From contig OW240913.1 of assembly GCA_933207985.1 (NCBI GenBank), forward strand, positions 100,289,126-100,353,125: a DNA stretch of 64,000 nucleotides, given 5' to 3'. The DNA is from Pelobates cultripes (lineage: Eukaryota; Chordata; Amphibia; Anura; Pelobatidae). The position numbers were made by a program, and so were the translations under genes. Position 1 is the stretch's first letter; the number at the start of each line of letters is the position of its first letter. Below the pieces are notes generated by a model, which saw nothing but the letters and a program-made list of their open reading frames with translations, made no database searches and was not told the DNA's origin. Positions 45,138 to 56,039 of the stretch are shown here, in pieces.

Positions 45138-45153
45138 TAAATTAATGTTTTTT
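45138..45153 (+). repeat. 16-bp target-site duplication of L1, right copy
   Basis: TAAATTAATGTTTTTT abutting the CGTGGCCxxx 5' end of the L1 (plus-strand CGCCCCC), followed by AACATAAG. Confidence 0.88.
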
Positions 45154-48100
45154 AACATAAGATGCAACCTAAGGTGACTAAATGTTTTTTAGATCAAAGT
45201 AAATGCCAGATTGAATACAAACTATAATTTTTTTGAGTTTTCCTTAGCATTTTGCAGTAATTAATAAAAGACACATCCAGCAGTGTTATGTACTAACCAT
45301 GAATTATGGATAAATAACAAGGAACTGTGGCTTTACACCAAAACAGTTGAATTAGGAAAGTAAATCTCGAAATCGGTTAATTTTCCAACTCTTTTATGTT
45401 GGCCTAGGATTAGAAATGTCCTTGTCAGATTCAGTTAATAAGCCCCATTTGTAAACGTTTTAACGCCTGTTCTCCATTCCAGGTGGGACTGCAATCTATC
45501 TGCACAGACATTTGGCCTTACCCAGAATCTTCTGTTATCATTCTCGGAATGCTTTGTTCCTGAGATAGAATAGATACAGTTATTAGCAGAGTACAACCAT
45601 ATTCTATCGGCTAGGCGTCAGTGTGTGGCTACTAAAAGTCACTCAAGAAAATATACCCAATGTACAGATACAAGGAGTGTTTTACTGAGTACCGCACCTG
45701 TAAACAGCCAGGAATTGGCTGACAGTTGGTTGCATACCTCCCAAGTATCCCAATATAGAAGGACAGTCCTTATTTTGTACCCACAGCCCACTGTCCCTCT
45801 TTTCTGTCCTAATGTCCTTTTTTTGTAGGAGCTCCATATTGTGTCCCTCTTTGTCTTTTTGAAATGTTAGGAGATATATCTGTGTGACATCATGCCTCGA
45901 ACAAACAAGCTTTTTTGGATCCCAGCACCCCTCTGCCTCAATAAGCTATAACTGAGCATCCAGGAACGAGATTCGATTGCAAGCTCTGTAGAGCAGTGTT
46001 TCTATCTACAAAGGTGTCAGAACAAAGTAAAATTCTGTGTCAGAAAATTATAGTACAACAATGATTTCAATTCAGGAAAAAAACAAAGAGTGTTTTTAAT
46101 GGTTAGTTTTATTCTCTTATAAATAGTATGGACAATTTCAAAACAATTGGTAACAAAAAAACAACAACAAACCTTTAACTCAATAAAAGTGAATAGATAC
46201 AAATGCATAAAAAAAATACATGTTAGAACTATTAAAGGGTATTATTTATATTTTTAACACTCTTGTCATACTTTTCAAGTTAGCCAGTACCTAACAGACA
46301 ACATTAAATAAAACACATAAAATGCACAAAGTATTGTTAAAAGTAATGATATGGTAATTCGATTCCCTTAGTATTACAGTAAACACGTTCTGTATAAAAC
46401 TCTGCCTTTAACAGATTAAACACATCACTCGATTGGTTTTCTTTAACTTGTACAAGAATTAGCAAGCCACAATTTTAAATTTTTTTTAGTTTGCTTAAAG
46501 TGAGTTTGTCACAAGAGATTCGCTAGATCTACGCCAGCTCTTTGGATGTCCTGCTAACTTGTAACACATTTGCCCCTTCCTTAATTATGCCGATACCCTG
46601 CCGTCATATTCTAGCACATCGACGTCAGAACAGTGTGACATAATCGCTGTTCTGACAATCGTGAGACTTGTTTTCCAACAGAATGTCACAGCAGCTACAG
46701 CCCATGTACTACAGACGCTGGGATGAAAACCAGGAGGTACGACCATAGGAGGTTCTCCTGGTCTCCCTGCCAATCACTCTTTAGCAAGGAGGGAAAGAGC
46801 AATATATTTAGTTTTAATTATCCCCTAAAATGTATCGAATTTGCTAAACATTCTGCTAGTGCAACGTGCAGACAATTGTTCCTGCTCTTCTGTTAGAGCA
46901 TAATTAGTGTCAGTTTTAATAGGATTAAGGTTCTAAAACCATAAGGCATGTTTTCAACACTTCATTCAACCCTCAACAATTCATTTTTAACTGATAAAGA
47001 AGATCTTAACAAGAATTTGAATATTATTTATATACCAGCAATATATTCTGCAGTGTTTTATGATTTTTTTAATAAAACTGCAAGTAGCAGACAAATGAAT
47101 GTAATGTAAACGAGGTGAAGAGGGTTCTGCTCAAACAAAACAAATTTATTGATTTCATCTGCAAACTAGCATCTCTCACTGCAGGGGCAATAAGTAAAAA
47201 CGCCCATTTAAACACCTTCTGATTGGCTGGGGGGATGGTCAGCTGGGAGACTGCATTCTGTGTACCATGGCAAATGATAGACCACTTTCAAACCAGTCAC
47301 AGAGTTTTGAAATATATCATTTATATCTATCAAATACACAAAAATTCAAATATTTAGCTCCAATTTCATTTAGTCGTGATCAAACAACCAATAATCAAGG
47401 AATGGTTTTTATTTTTATAGTACATAGGATTCTTTTTTCTCTATGTAATTCCATGATGCATTATCATCTAAGCAAATATTTAAATATATTGAGTTTTATT
47501 CACTAAATCCAGATTTTTCAAATTTCTTTTTAACATCTGATAGGATCATTTTTATGACCATAGTTTGCTCATCAATCTCTCTTAGAAACACATTGAGAGG
47601 TTTAATACTCCGTTTAACTGTTTTACCCTAAAATGATAAATTCACTTAGAATTCTGAACAATTCACATTTTAATGCATAGCTGTGTAAGAAAAGTCAGAT
47701 TACATTGTACAAAATTTCCATCTGACTGCTAAAATCTATAGAACATTATCTGTTTATAGGGATCTTATTATTCAACTTGTGTTTTTAAATACATTGGACA
47801 ATTTGTAAAATGTTTGTTCCTACATTTTCAATATTTCCTACATTTTTCATTAGATTTATTTTTATTGTGCCCTATTGCAATAATGTGGATTAAGTTGGCA
47901 CTTATAAAATGCTAATATTTTAGCAATAATTTTTTTTTTCTCAACAGATAATGTGTTGTCCACTAGAGGGCACCATGTACTGAAATTTAACTTCAGATGG
48001 CGACATTGTATTGTATAATATATAAAGCATCCTCCTACTCCACATGCTTTTTATTTATATATAAATACATATATAGAGAGAGAGAGAGAGAGTTGAAGAT

Positions 48101-48289
48101 GCATGAAAGTGCTTTAAAACAGTAATGTCTCCCTCTCCTTAAAATTGTGTATTTCATAATGATAGAATCTTTATGAAAATACTCTATATTACTGTTGGAA
48201 ATTCCAACCCAGTGAAGAGATATACAGGGACTACTTTGTGTTTGTATATTTCCTCTGCGTGACTTTCCTAGACTCCTGGCAGAGTCACG
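45154..48289. other. Intergenic AT-rich stretch, no gene recognised
   Basis: Contains a repeat fragment at 45,730-45,880 (CATACCTCCCAAGTATCCCA ... GTCCCTCTTTGTCTTTTTGA), a short MITE motif near 47,640-47,690 (TTCACTTAGAATTCTGAACA), and a TA/GA microsatellite at 48,055-48,092. Long ORFs absent. Confidence 0.45.
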
Positions 48290-48422
48290 CAGTGGTCCCC
48301 AACCCAGTCCTCATGGACCACCAACAGTCTAGGACTTATGTATTTTCCTATTTTATTCCAATGGAGATACTGACAAAACCTGGACTGTTGGTGGTCCATG
48401 AAGAATGGGTTGGGGACCACTG
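48290..48422. mobile_element. 133-bp CAG...CTG MITE
   Basis: Nearly perfect inverted repeat of about 45 bp: CAGTGGTCCCCAACCCAGTC...GGACCACCAACAGTC at the left and GACTGTTGGTGGTCCATG...GGTTGGGGACCACTG at the right. CAG/CTG ends and this sequence type suit a hAT-derived MITE; an 8-bp target duplication is not clear. It lies in the region downstream of PDP2. Confidence 0.75.
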
Positions 48423-48890
48423 AGTTAGTGTCAATCCCGACAGCAGGCGATTGAATCTTCAATGCTGTACAATCGCGCTTGCGCGAAAGTACAGCAGTCA
48501 TATTGGCTTCTGGTGCTTCAGTTGAAGAGACTAGCTGGAACAAAATGGAAGTGTCCGCGAGGAACAGGTTCAGGTAAGTAAATATAACCTTTACCTTCCC
48601 CCCCAGCCACTGGATCACCAGCAGCGATGTCACCATTGGGGGTCTTTGCAAATTCTGCAAAGTCCCCAGACAGTGACAGGACAGTGCTGTTTTTTAAAGC
48701 ATAAGTGGTAGAGATTAGAACAATGGAGTTTAAGAAGGCCTCAGGTAGATACAATGTTGTGTAGACAACAAATTAAAGAATATTTCCACAAAAACTGGTA
48801 ACAAATAAGTCTGCAAGACATTACAACTTTAACAGAAAGAACTATGGGCTCTTGTTGCAAGAGCTTATAATCTAGCAATCCGAGGAAGGC

Positions 48891-50489
48891 TTATCTATTT
48901 TCATTCTCCTTATAGTGTGCTTCGATAGCGTTAGAGTTAAAAAAGATGACAGTTACTGTAATGTCATCTCTGTACATTCTGGATAAATCCTCCGGCAAGG
49001 TTAGCATAGCCACCAGTTTCTCCTGTTCAAGTTCGCCATGCTCGTTACTGCCAATGGCGTGCCTAATCAGATGTGTGGCGACATTCTGGTCCTGCATGTG
49101 AAAACCTCTAGCTCGTCGCTTTAGGAGAAGATTGTGCATGTATCCTAAACTGCGTTTCTCTACAGAAACATGTGGTTCCTGCAAACTGTCTTCTGAGAGG
49201 TGTTCAGCGACAAGCTTCACCACTTCCTGGTCCTCCAACATGTCCCAGAGTCCATCAGTGGCCATGATAAGGAATTTATCCTGAGGTCTCAGCTTATGAG
49301 AAGTAACCTCAGGTGCAGCAGTTAAATAGGGAGGGGTATGATAATTTGACGGGGAATACTGATAGATGTTTAAAGGTTCAGAGCCACAGGTATTATGCAA
49401 AACACTTTTCTGTAAATCCTGACTCCATTTAAATCGGACATCTCCGAATGCTCGAAGGGGCATGAGAATCCCCAGCAGTCTGTCCTCTGTTACGACCGTC
49501 TCACCTTCAGATGGAGGGTGTTCAGATTTTACTCTCTGTAGCTCTGCGTTATTAAACGCATTGTGCTCGGCAGTTAGAGGAAGAGTAGACCAGTTCCCAT
49601 TTTCATCTTGAACACCCATGATTGCACGACTATCCCCAGTGTTGGCAATGGTCAAGTTAATCCCGTCGATGTGTGATATGCAAGCCGTTGAGCCTGAAAA
49701 TGCAATCTGTAACATGAGGTTCCTGACCAGCTCGTCCTCAGTTGGCACCTGGGCTGCCAATGAAATATCGGTATCCAGTCTCTGAAAAGCATAAGACATT
49801 GCATCGGCAACCTTCATGCCAGATTCGTTATCGTGCTGGAGCAATTCTTGCCAGTATACCCGTAGATGATCCACATAAAGCGAGGCTACTTCCTTGTACA
49901 CATAATCATTTTTATGCTTGTGCCATTTTAGGATTGGCAAGACAGGTTTCATGTGTTCTCTGGCAAATTCGATCTCCTCTAAAGTTTCTTGTGACATCAG
50001 AGAGACTGCTATGTAATAAAACAAGCGTTCGCTTATTGACTGAGCACAGGCTGAACCTGCGTGTCCATCAAACACCCCAAACATGTGACCTTTGGTCTGT
50101 AGGCACGTCGCTGCGCTTCTTCGGTCCTCACATGGTGAATTAGACGCCAACAGGTTGCTGTCAAATTTTAAGATGGTACTTCGGTTCTTTCCATCGAAAT
50201 CTGGGACCTTGTGGGACAACTCGTTGGCTCGGAGGATGTAATTAATCTGGTTTGGCTGTACCTGGAAGTTGACATCTTCTTCAGCTGATGTGTGACTCAA
50301 GGATTTGGATATCTGATAAATTGGGTAACACAAACTGCTTCGGGTGAGGCTTTTACCCGGATATTTGGGAAATCTTATTGAGTTCCTGGTAAGGACACAT
50401 TTTGAATACCAGCGTCTTTCGCTCTGGACCAACGTAAAGCTGTTTTTGACAGAGCTCAGGATGAAGCCAGAGGCAGTTCTTGACATCAT
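48891..50489 (-). CDS. PDP2: Pyruvate dehydrogenase phosphatase catalytic subunit 2 (PP2C family), complete CDS in one exon
   Basis: 532 codons, stop TAA at 48,891. PDP2 is a Mg-dependent PP2C-type phosphatase of the mitochondrial matrix that dephosphorylates and reactivates the pyruvate dehydrogenase E1-alpha subunit. The N-terminus is basic and hydroxyl-rich (RRWYSKCVLTRNSIRF), a likely matrix-targeting peptide of about 65 residues. PP2C motifs: EDRR (121-124), FGVFDGHAGSACAQ (137-150, metal-binding Asp141), AFSGSTAC (263-270), ANTGDSRAIMG (282-292), RAFGDVRFKW (346-355), ATDGLWDM (410-417, Asp412), MYRDDITVTV (505-514, Asp508/509). The C-terminal MLTLPEDLSRMYRDDITVTV and FFNS pattern favours PDP2 over PDP1. 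Two adjacent ATGs (50,489 and 50,486) are possible starts; the second matches the family's MSS-type start. A splice acceptor (TTTCTCTTTCAG) lies at 50,541, so the gene has a spliced 5' UTR, as in other vertebrates, and is not a retrocopy. Confidence 0.96.
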   Translation of the reverse strand: MMSRTASGFILSSVKNSFTLVQSERRWYSKCVLTRNSIRFPKYPGKSLTRSSLCYPIYQISKSLSHTSAEEDVNFQVQPNQINYILRANELSHKVPDFDGKNRSTILKFDSNLLASNSPCEDRRSAATCLQTKGHMFGVFDGHAGSACAQSISERLFYYIAVSLMSQETLEEIEFAREHMKPVLPILKWHKHKNDYVYKEVASLYVDHLRVYWQELLQHDNESGMKVADAMSYAFQRLDTDISLAAQVPTEDELVRNLMLQIAFSGSTACISHIDGINLTIANTGDSRAIMGVQDENGNWSTLPLTAEHNAFNNAELQRVKSEHPPSEGETVVTEDRLLGILMPLRAFGDVRFKWSQDLQKSVLHNTCGSEPLNIYQYSPSNYHTPPYLTAAPEVTSHKLRPQDKFLIMATDGLWDMLEDQEVVKLVAEHLSEDSLQEPHVSVEKRSLGYMHNLLLKRRARGFHMQDQNVATHLIRHAIGSNEHGELEQEKLVAMLTLPEDLSRMYRDDITVTVIFFNSNAIEAHYKENENR

Positions 50490-50540
50490 AAGCCAGGCAC
50501 CTTCGAATTACGATCACCCTCCGAACAGCAAATGGTATTT
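50490..50540 (-). other. PDP2: PDP2 5' UTR portion of the coding exon
   Basis: 51 bp between the acceptor (CTCTTTCAG/AAATACC) and the first ATG. The pyrimidine tract upstream is strong. The first in-frame ATG pair follows CTGGCTT, a weak Kozak context. Confidence 0.75.
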
Positions 50541-52869
50541 CTGAAAGAGAAAAATGAAAGTTATTTCATTAGGATCCTGGTCACACGTTTATTTACCTGT
50601 AATATAAAACTCTCTAATTGGTCCCTTTCTAAGTCGTCCTGAACTGCAACATTCCTCGCTGTAGTCTAGAGGCTGGCTTAGAGTTTTGGGAGCAAGTTTC
50701 AGGCTGCTACTGACATTTTAATTTATCTAGGTATTTACTAATCCTGGTTGCAGAGATGGTCATTTTATTCACCCCGTGCAATAGTTTTAGTCAGTCCCTT
50801 TAATGAGGACTGATAAAAGGTATATGTTTAATATAATGCACTATTACTGCCACAAAAAGCACTCACAGCCATCTGCAAATCTAATCCAGCCAGACATTAC
50901 TTTCATCAGACATGTCAGCACTAACTCACTATGACACCTCCACATCAGATTACACAGCAATATACCCAGAGTCTGAGAACCCTGGTTTATTGCACTGCAT
51001 GGAGAAACCATTGAAAGCATCATTGCAACGATAAAACTGATATTCACGGCACTTTCATGGCCAGGATGGCGTCTTTACCCATAAAGATACGTCCATTCGG
51101 GAATCTGCAGAGAGATCCCATGCGACTGCACACATGCCTGCAAATTCCTTCTTTGCTGTACATACAGCACCTTTGAGGTTAAACTAATTTGAATAAAATG
51201 CCCTGGCTGTGCCACAACCGTAAGACACACACAATCATAAATATATATATATGTTATATATTATTTTATTTTTTTTTTAGTTTATTTTATATATGCATAA
51301 GAATCTCCAGCAATCTATTATAACAAAACAAAAAAATCAGCCTTGGTCCTTATCCACATTATCAACACTGTGTGAATATAAGAAAAATGGCAGCACTCGC
51401 TCAAAACATGAACCCTAAAGGGTCAAAACATTGATTGTTATTCTTTGCAATGCTTTGAACGTGCTCATACTACATTGTCCTAGTGCTGCCGTTTATAGAT
51501 TTATTTATATATAATATCTCAAAACTCTAAAACCCGATTGCACAAAAAGTTAAACAATTCAGCTTTAATCCAACAAAATATGTTGAGCAGATGTGCTGGT
51601 TTCTGCTCCAGCGCTGGAACATTAAATGTCTCCTGAAAATATGCGATTCGTGAGTTTACATGTTAACGTTTAAACATGCGTAGCGTAGGGAACACACGGC
51701 ATAGTTATGTTGTAAAACCTGTTCTTTGAAATCTATGAAGACAGAACGCACACATTTGCATGCTCATAACAAATATTACACAACACGATCACAGTCCACA
51801 TTTTGGGTAATGCAAACATTGAAGTGAGAATTGTTGGCAGTTCATAGTGAATTTCAAATATAAGGCTAAAGTAATCAAACCATAAGTACATGTGTCTTGG
51901 AGAATAATTCCAGTTCGACTACTTTGGCCTGAAATGTAAAATTCATTTTGAATTCCTTACAATTCTCACTTTAGTGAATAGGTCTGTACAACTCTAATTG
52001 CAGTAAAAAAAAAAAAACTAGTCAAGATATTTAGTACCTGGTTAGAAGAGTATATTCGTTTTTAAAGGATCCCTGGTTGCGTAATATAAATGGCTCCTAT
52101 ATAAAATGCTCGCCACCCTGCATAATAGAAGATTTAAAAATTTCAATTACAATTCTAGAATGTGTCTGTTAAGCCTTGCACCTCACTGTGTTGCACTTTA
52201 AAACATATATTTTAAAGTTTATTGTAAGAAACACAGGTAAAATCTCCTTTGCTCAAGTCTCACTAGATGACGTCTTGTGCTCTGTACCGTTCTGTCCACG
52301 AGCAGGTCATCAGAGCGCAGTCAATGTTGGTCATTTCAATATATCTGTACAATGCACCCACACAGGGCAGATGTATTCAGACCTGGCTCTTGTTCTGCTC
52401 TCAGTGATTACAAAGTTGTTCTAACCACGTGTTCCCTTCAAGGCTGCCGGCCAAATTCCTGACTGAGGGAGGTGAATGGGTTCATTTTCCTTTGCAGCCT
52501 ATAGCAAGGCAGACACATTAGAACTGACAAGAACGTCTTATCTGGGAATCAATACAACCTACAGAAAGCAAACATTGCCTCCCCATCTATCTCTATCGGT
52601 TTAAAGTAATTTTCCATTAAAGACTCCTAGAACGAGAGTGACCCTCCTGTAACAATTTAATTGCTCTCAATCGTTTCTCCTGTCGAGAGAGAAATCACGT
52701 CTAGTGTTTTAATGCATGACTGATCTAAGGTCTAATTAGAACCTTGACATTTCCAGATGTTACAGAAACTACATTACCCATGATGCTCAGCCTTAAGACT
52801 GGTCCAACAACCAATCTGAGTCACTGAGCATGGGTGTTCTCAACCAGAATATGACACTGTAAAGGTGAA
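50541..52869 (-). other. PDP2 upstream intron (putative), repeats
   Basis: Contains a short MITE at 51,829-51,985 (GTGAGAATTGTTGGCAGTTC ... TTACAATTCTCACTTTAGTG, inverted ends) and A/T-rich runs near 51,240-51,290. No coding signal. Confidence 0.5.
51829..51985. mobile_element. Short foldback MITE (GTGAGAATTG...CAATTCTCAC)
   Basis: About 157 bp with inverted halves GTGAGAATTGTTGGCAGTTC / GAATTCCTTACAATTCTCAC and ATAGTGAATTTCAAATATAA / AAAATTCATTTTGAATT. Related halves or copies occur at 13.9, 14.24 with 16.37, 19.75-19.91, 30.5-30.7, 47.65 and 62.03-62.31 kb. Confidence 0.7.
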
Positions 52870-53304
52870 TTAAAGAACTACTCCAAGTGTCATAACAGAT
52901 CCATTTTGCTGCAATGCTTATGATGCCCCAGGAGTACCCTGGCACTATGCCCTGGTAAGGGGGCAAACTGTTCTGCAATGGTTTGTCCTCTTACCTGGGT
53001 CCGGCTGGTCACAAAGCCTCCTCTAACGTTGGGTTCTGAGTATCTGTCTTCCGCAGAGCTGCAGAAGGAAGTTAGCAATCCCACTGGTCATTCATTGGCT
53101 AAGAGCCTCAGCTGAGCACTTTCACGCAATGACTGACTCTATGTGCAACGAGATATGCACAGAATTGACATTAGCCAGCCTGGCAAATAAGCTAATTAAC
53201 TATCTCTGTATGTGCAGTGTTTCAAACTGATATGCTGCACATACAGACTACCATGACCACTTCAAAACACTGAAGTGGTCATGGTGCATGAGGTAACCCA
53301 TTAA
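52870..53304. mobile_element. TTAA MITE of the CATGACCACTTC type, complete copy
   Basis: TTAAAGAACTACTCCAAGTG at the left; TGACCACTTCAAAACACTGA, AGTGGTCATGGTGCATGAGG and TTAA at the right (53,301-53,304). Internal blocks are shared with 30,769-31,147. Confidence 0.7.
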
Positions 53305-55491
53305 TGTCAATCCTAACTGATGTCTATGATCAAATCCACAATCTCTGTGGTTTTACTGCAACACAAGGAGGGCAAAAAAGAGCAAAAGTAAGGGCAAAGC
53401 ATCACGTATGTTGTAATTTACAATATTGGGGGAGCTACCTGGGGAAAATCTCCATTGTAAACAATGCCCAAATTACCCTAACCCCCCCCAAAAAAAATCA
53501 GGGAAGAAATGTACCACCGAACATAAAGTCTATCATTATGGCTCTTATTTCTGGGTTACTGTGGAACCTGGCATTAATCTTTACACTAGCTGTATCTATT
53601 CATCAAATTGAATAATACTGGGATAAAGTATAGATAAGGACGCAAAAACAAATCCGGTTCCTTTTTTCTTTTTTCATCCATTTTGTACTGCTGTAACCTC
53701 AAATAGAGCAATTAAGATACAAAAACGCATTAATCTTCTCCATCGATGGTAACGTGAAATTTGGGATTTCTTAAAAGAATGATCCAAATAATCATCATCT
53801 ATGTTACTTGACAAAGAAACTTACACTCATTCAACCGCAAACATGCATTACTTCTGACAGCATTCCATTAACCCTGGGATGACATAATCCTGAAATCTGA
53901 CTGTCGCCGGCAGTGTCAGGTTTGAATCTACATCAGCCTGTTCCCCGATACCCTCCGTTCTGGTATTTAGTAAATAAAAGTCAAAAAAGAAAATCTTTAA
54001 CTTTGTCGGTGGTTGCTAGGAATAGATCTGATTCCCCCATCGTAGAGAATCCATACACTGAGAATTAGGGGGCAAATAGATCTATGTAAGGATTTGAGAT
54101 AGGAGGACAATCTCATTCTATATATAGTGTAGGAGAACTTGGCCAAGTCTCAGGGTCCATATTAATCCTAGTAAGTGTGCAGTGTATGGGCTGCAAGGAT
54201 AGGGGTTATTGGACTCAAAAACCAAAAATAATCACAGCTCACATATAGTAAGTGTGGGCGCCGAGTGATGTAAGTGACCGGACGCTAAACGCCATTGATT
54301 TGTTTTCCTGAGAGGCAGAATGCTGGGTAACATTGCCAGTCTGTGTGGTACAGTTGGTAGAATGTCCAAAGCCAGTGGAGCAATTAGTTTGGACATTCCA
54401 TTGGTTTCCATGGCGACTGCTCCACTTCCAGAGCTCCGCACTCAAACAATCCTTTATATAACTATTAATATAATATCCGCCAAAGCTTTGTGCACCCACT
54501 GTCATGGGCCGTGTACAAAGCTGGACACGTACTTTGTGTGTTTGATCTGCACAGGTCAATGTTATTACACAAAAGACAGTGCACAGCCACATATAATGTA
54601 ATGTGTGTATATCACATGTAACGTGTGCAGTGTGTATACAATGTGTGACGTGCATTGTGTACAAATCCCTGTGTGACGTGTATTGTGCACACACACCCCT
54701 GTGTGTCATGGCTGTCAGTCACATGGCTCACAGGTTATAATCTGTCTAATCTGGTCATGAGATGGGGAAATATAAAACTTTGTGAGTTCTGGAGAAACAG
54801 GGCATTATCCTATTAACCCATCCAACACTGAGCGTGTTAATCGCAGGATCTAGGCTTCTAACCCATTGTGTAACTGGGTAAAGTTATTAAATAAGTGATT
54901 ATTATTATTGTTAATAATTTTTTAAGGAAAAGGAAGTATAATTCCTGTTAAGGGAGGGGATGATTCAGAAAAGGTTTTATAAAACCACAGATGAGTCACT
55001 GACACAACATGACATAATTATTCCACCTACGATAGGAACTTCCAAACACTCAGTACAGTGCACCCCAATCCTGCAAGGTTACAATGTAACACAATGGGGG
55101 GGGGGGGGCTGTCTTTATCTATAGAATAATTCTGGGGGAAGGTTTTAGAAGCAGCTGTCTCTATGGAAACCAATGGAATGTTCCTGGCTCCACTCCTACA
55201 GCTTTGCATTGGAACCATGCGTTCTAAATGATTTAGAATACAGAATACCTTTACATCTCACTCACAGAGGGAAGGCAACTCCCAGCACTGCAGGGGTCCA
55301 AGCAGAGGGCCCCATGGTATCTTGTAGAAGGGGGGCACAGCTATTCTTTCCTGGCTAACGCAGGATCTGTCTTCTAAACCCAACTTCCTCAATCAGTGCG
55401 ATGACATGTGGGGCATGTAACTCCCACACCCATCATTCTGAGCTGGGTAATGATAAATATTAATAATAATCAGTTTCCTGTATTTTCTCAC
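53305..55491 (-). other. Putative PDP2 intron, distal part
   Basis: No exon recognised. A GT/CA-rich irregular repeat lies at 54,600-54,715 (GTGTGTATATCACATGTAAC type) and a poly-G run at 55,095-55,108. Short direct repeats of CATTGGTTTCCATGGCGACT-like sequence occur at 54,398 and, inverted, at 55,158. Confidence 0.4.
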
Positions 55492-55760
55492 CAGATCCAG
55501 CAGGCAGACAGTATGGAGCTCCCAGTCCTCTGTATAGATAGCTGTCTTCTCCAGACACACTACTTGTGGGCAGCTTCTAGAACAGGCTTCACATTGGCAG
55601 CTTCTGCCTCCCAGCTCCTCCTCTTCCCCCAAGCAGGTCACTGAGTCCCTGCCTCTGCTGGCACTCCCCTCCCTGCAAGCACTCCCCTCCCAGCTCACAC
55701 AGAGCAGGCACTGTGCATTCCTTCCACCAAGAACTGGTCCCTGGTAGAACACTTACATAA
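55492..55760 (-). other. PDP2: Possible PDP2 first (non-coding) exon and promoter-proximal region
   Basis: On the minus strand the sequence ends at a good donor CTGGATCTG/GTGAGAAA (GT at 55,490-55,491). The 270 bp upstream is GC-richer than its surroundings and rich in GGAGGAGCTGGGAGG-type purine blocks. The position, 5 kb upstream of the PDP2 acceptor on the same strand, suits a 5' UTR exon. The exon's 5' boundary and the promoter cannot be fixed. The 119-codon ORF here has no recognisable family. Confidence 0.35.
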
Positions 55761-55785
55761 TGCTGCACCCAACCCCTCTGTGTGC

Positions 55786-56010
55786 AACTCCCATCACTCT
55801 GGAGAGCCCCCAGCTATTCTATAACTACAACTCCCATCACTCTGGAGAGCCCCCAGCTATTCTATAACTACAACTCCCATCAATCTGGAGAGCCCCCAGC
55901 TGTTCTAAAACTACAACTCCCATCAATCTGGAGAGCCCCCAGCTGTTCTAAAACTACAACTCCCATAAATCTGGAAAGCCCCCAGCTGTTCTAAAACTAC
56001 AACTCCCATG
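55786..56010. repeat. 43-bp tandem repeat, five units plus partial
   Basis: AACTCCCAT begins each unit at 55,786, 55,829, 55,872, 55,915, 55,958 and 56,001, an exact 43-bp period. The unit contains CACTCTGGAGAGCCCCCAGC then TATTCTATAACTACA or TGTTCTAAAACTACA. The ACTACAACTCCCAT core resembles the end of the MITEs at 32.77 and 60.77 kb, so the array may have grown from a MITE end. Confidence 0.9.
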
Positions 56011-56039
56011 ACTCTTTATAGTCATAAAGGTATACCAAG

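Noticed and set aside
49742..50143. 133-codon plus-strand ORF over PDP2
   Set aside because: Antisense to the conserved PP2C domain; shadow reading.
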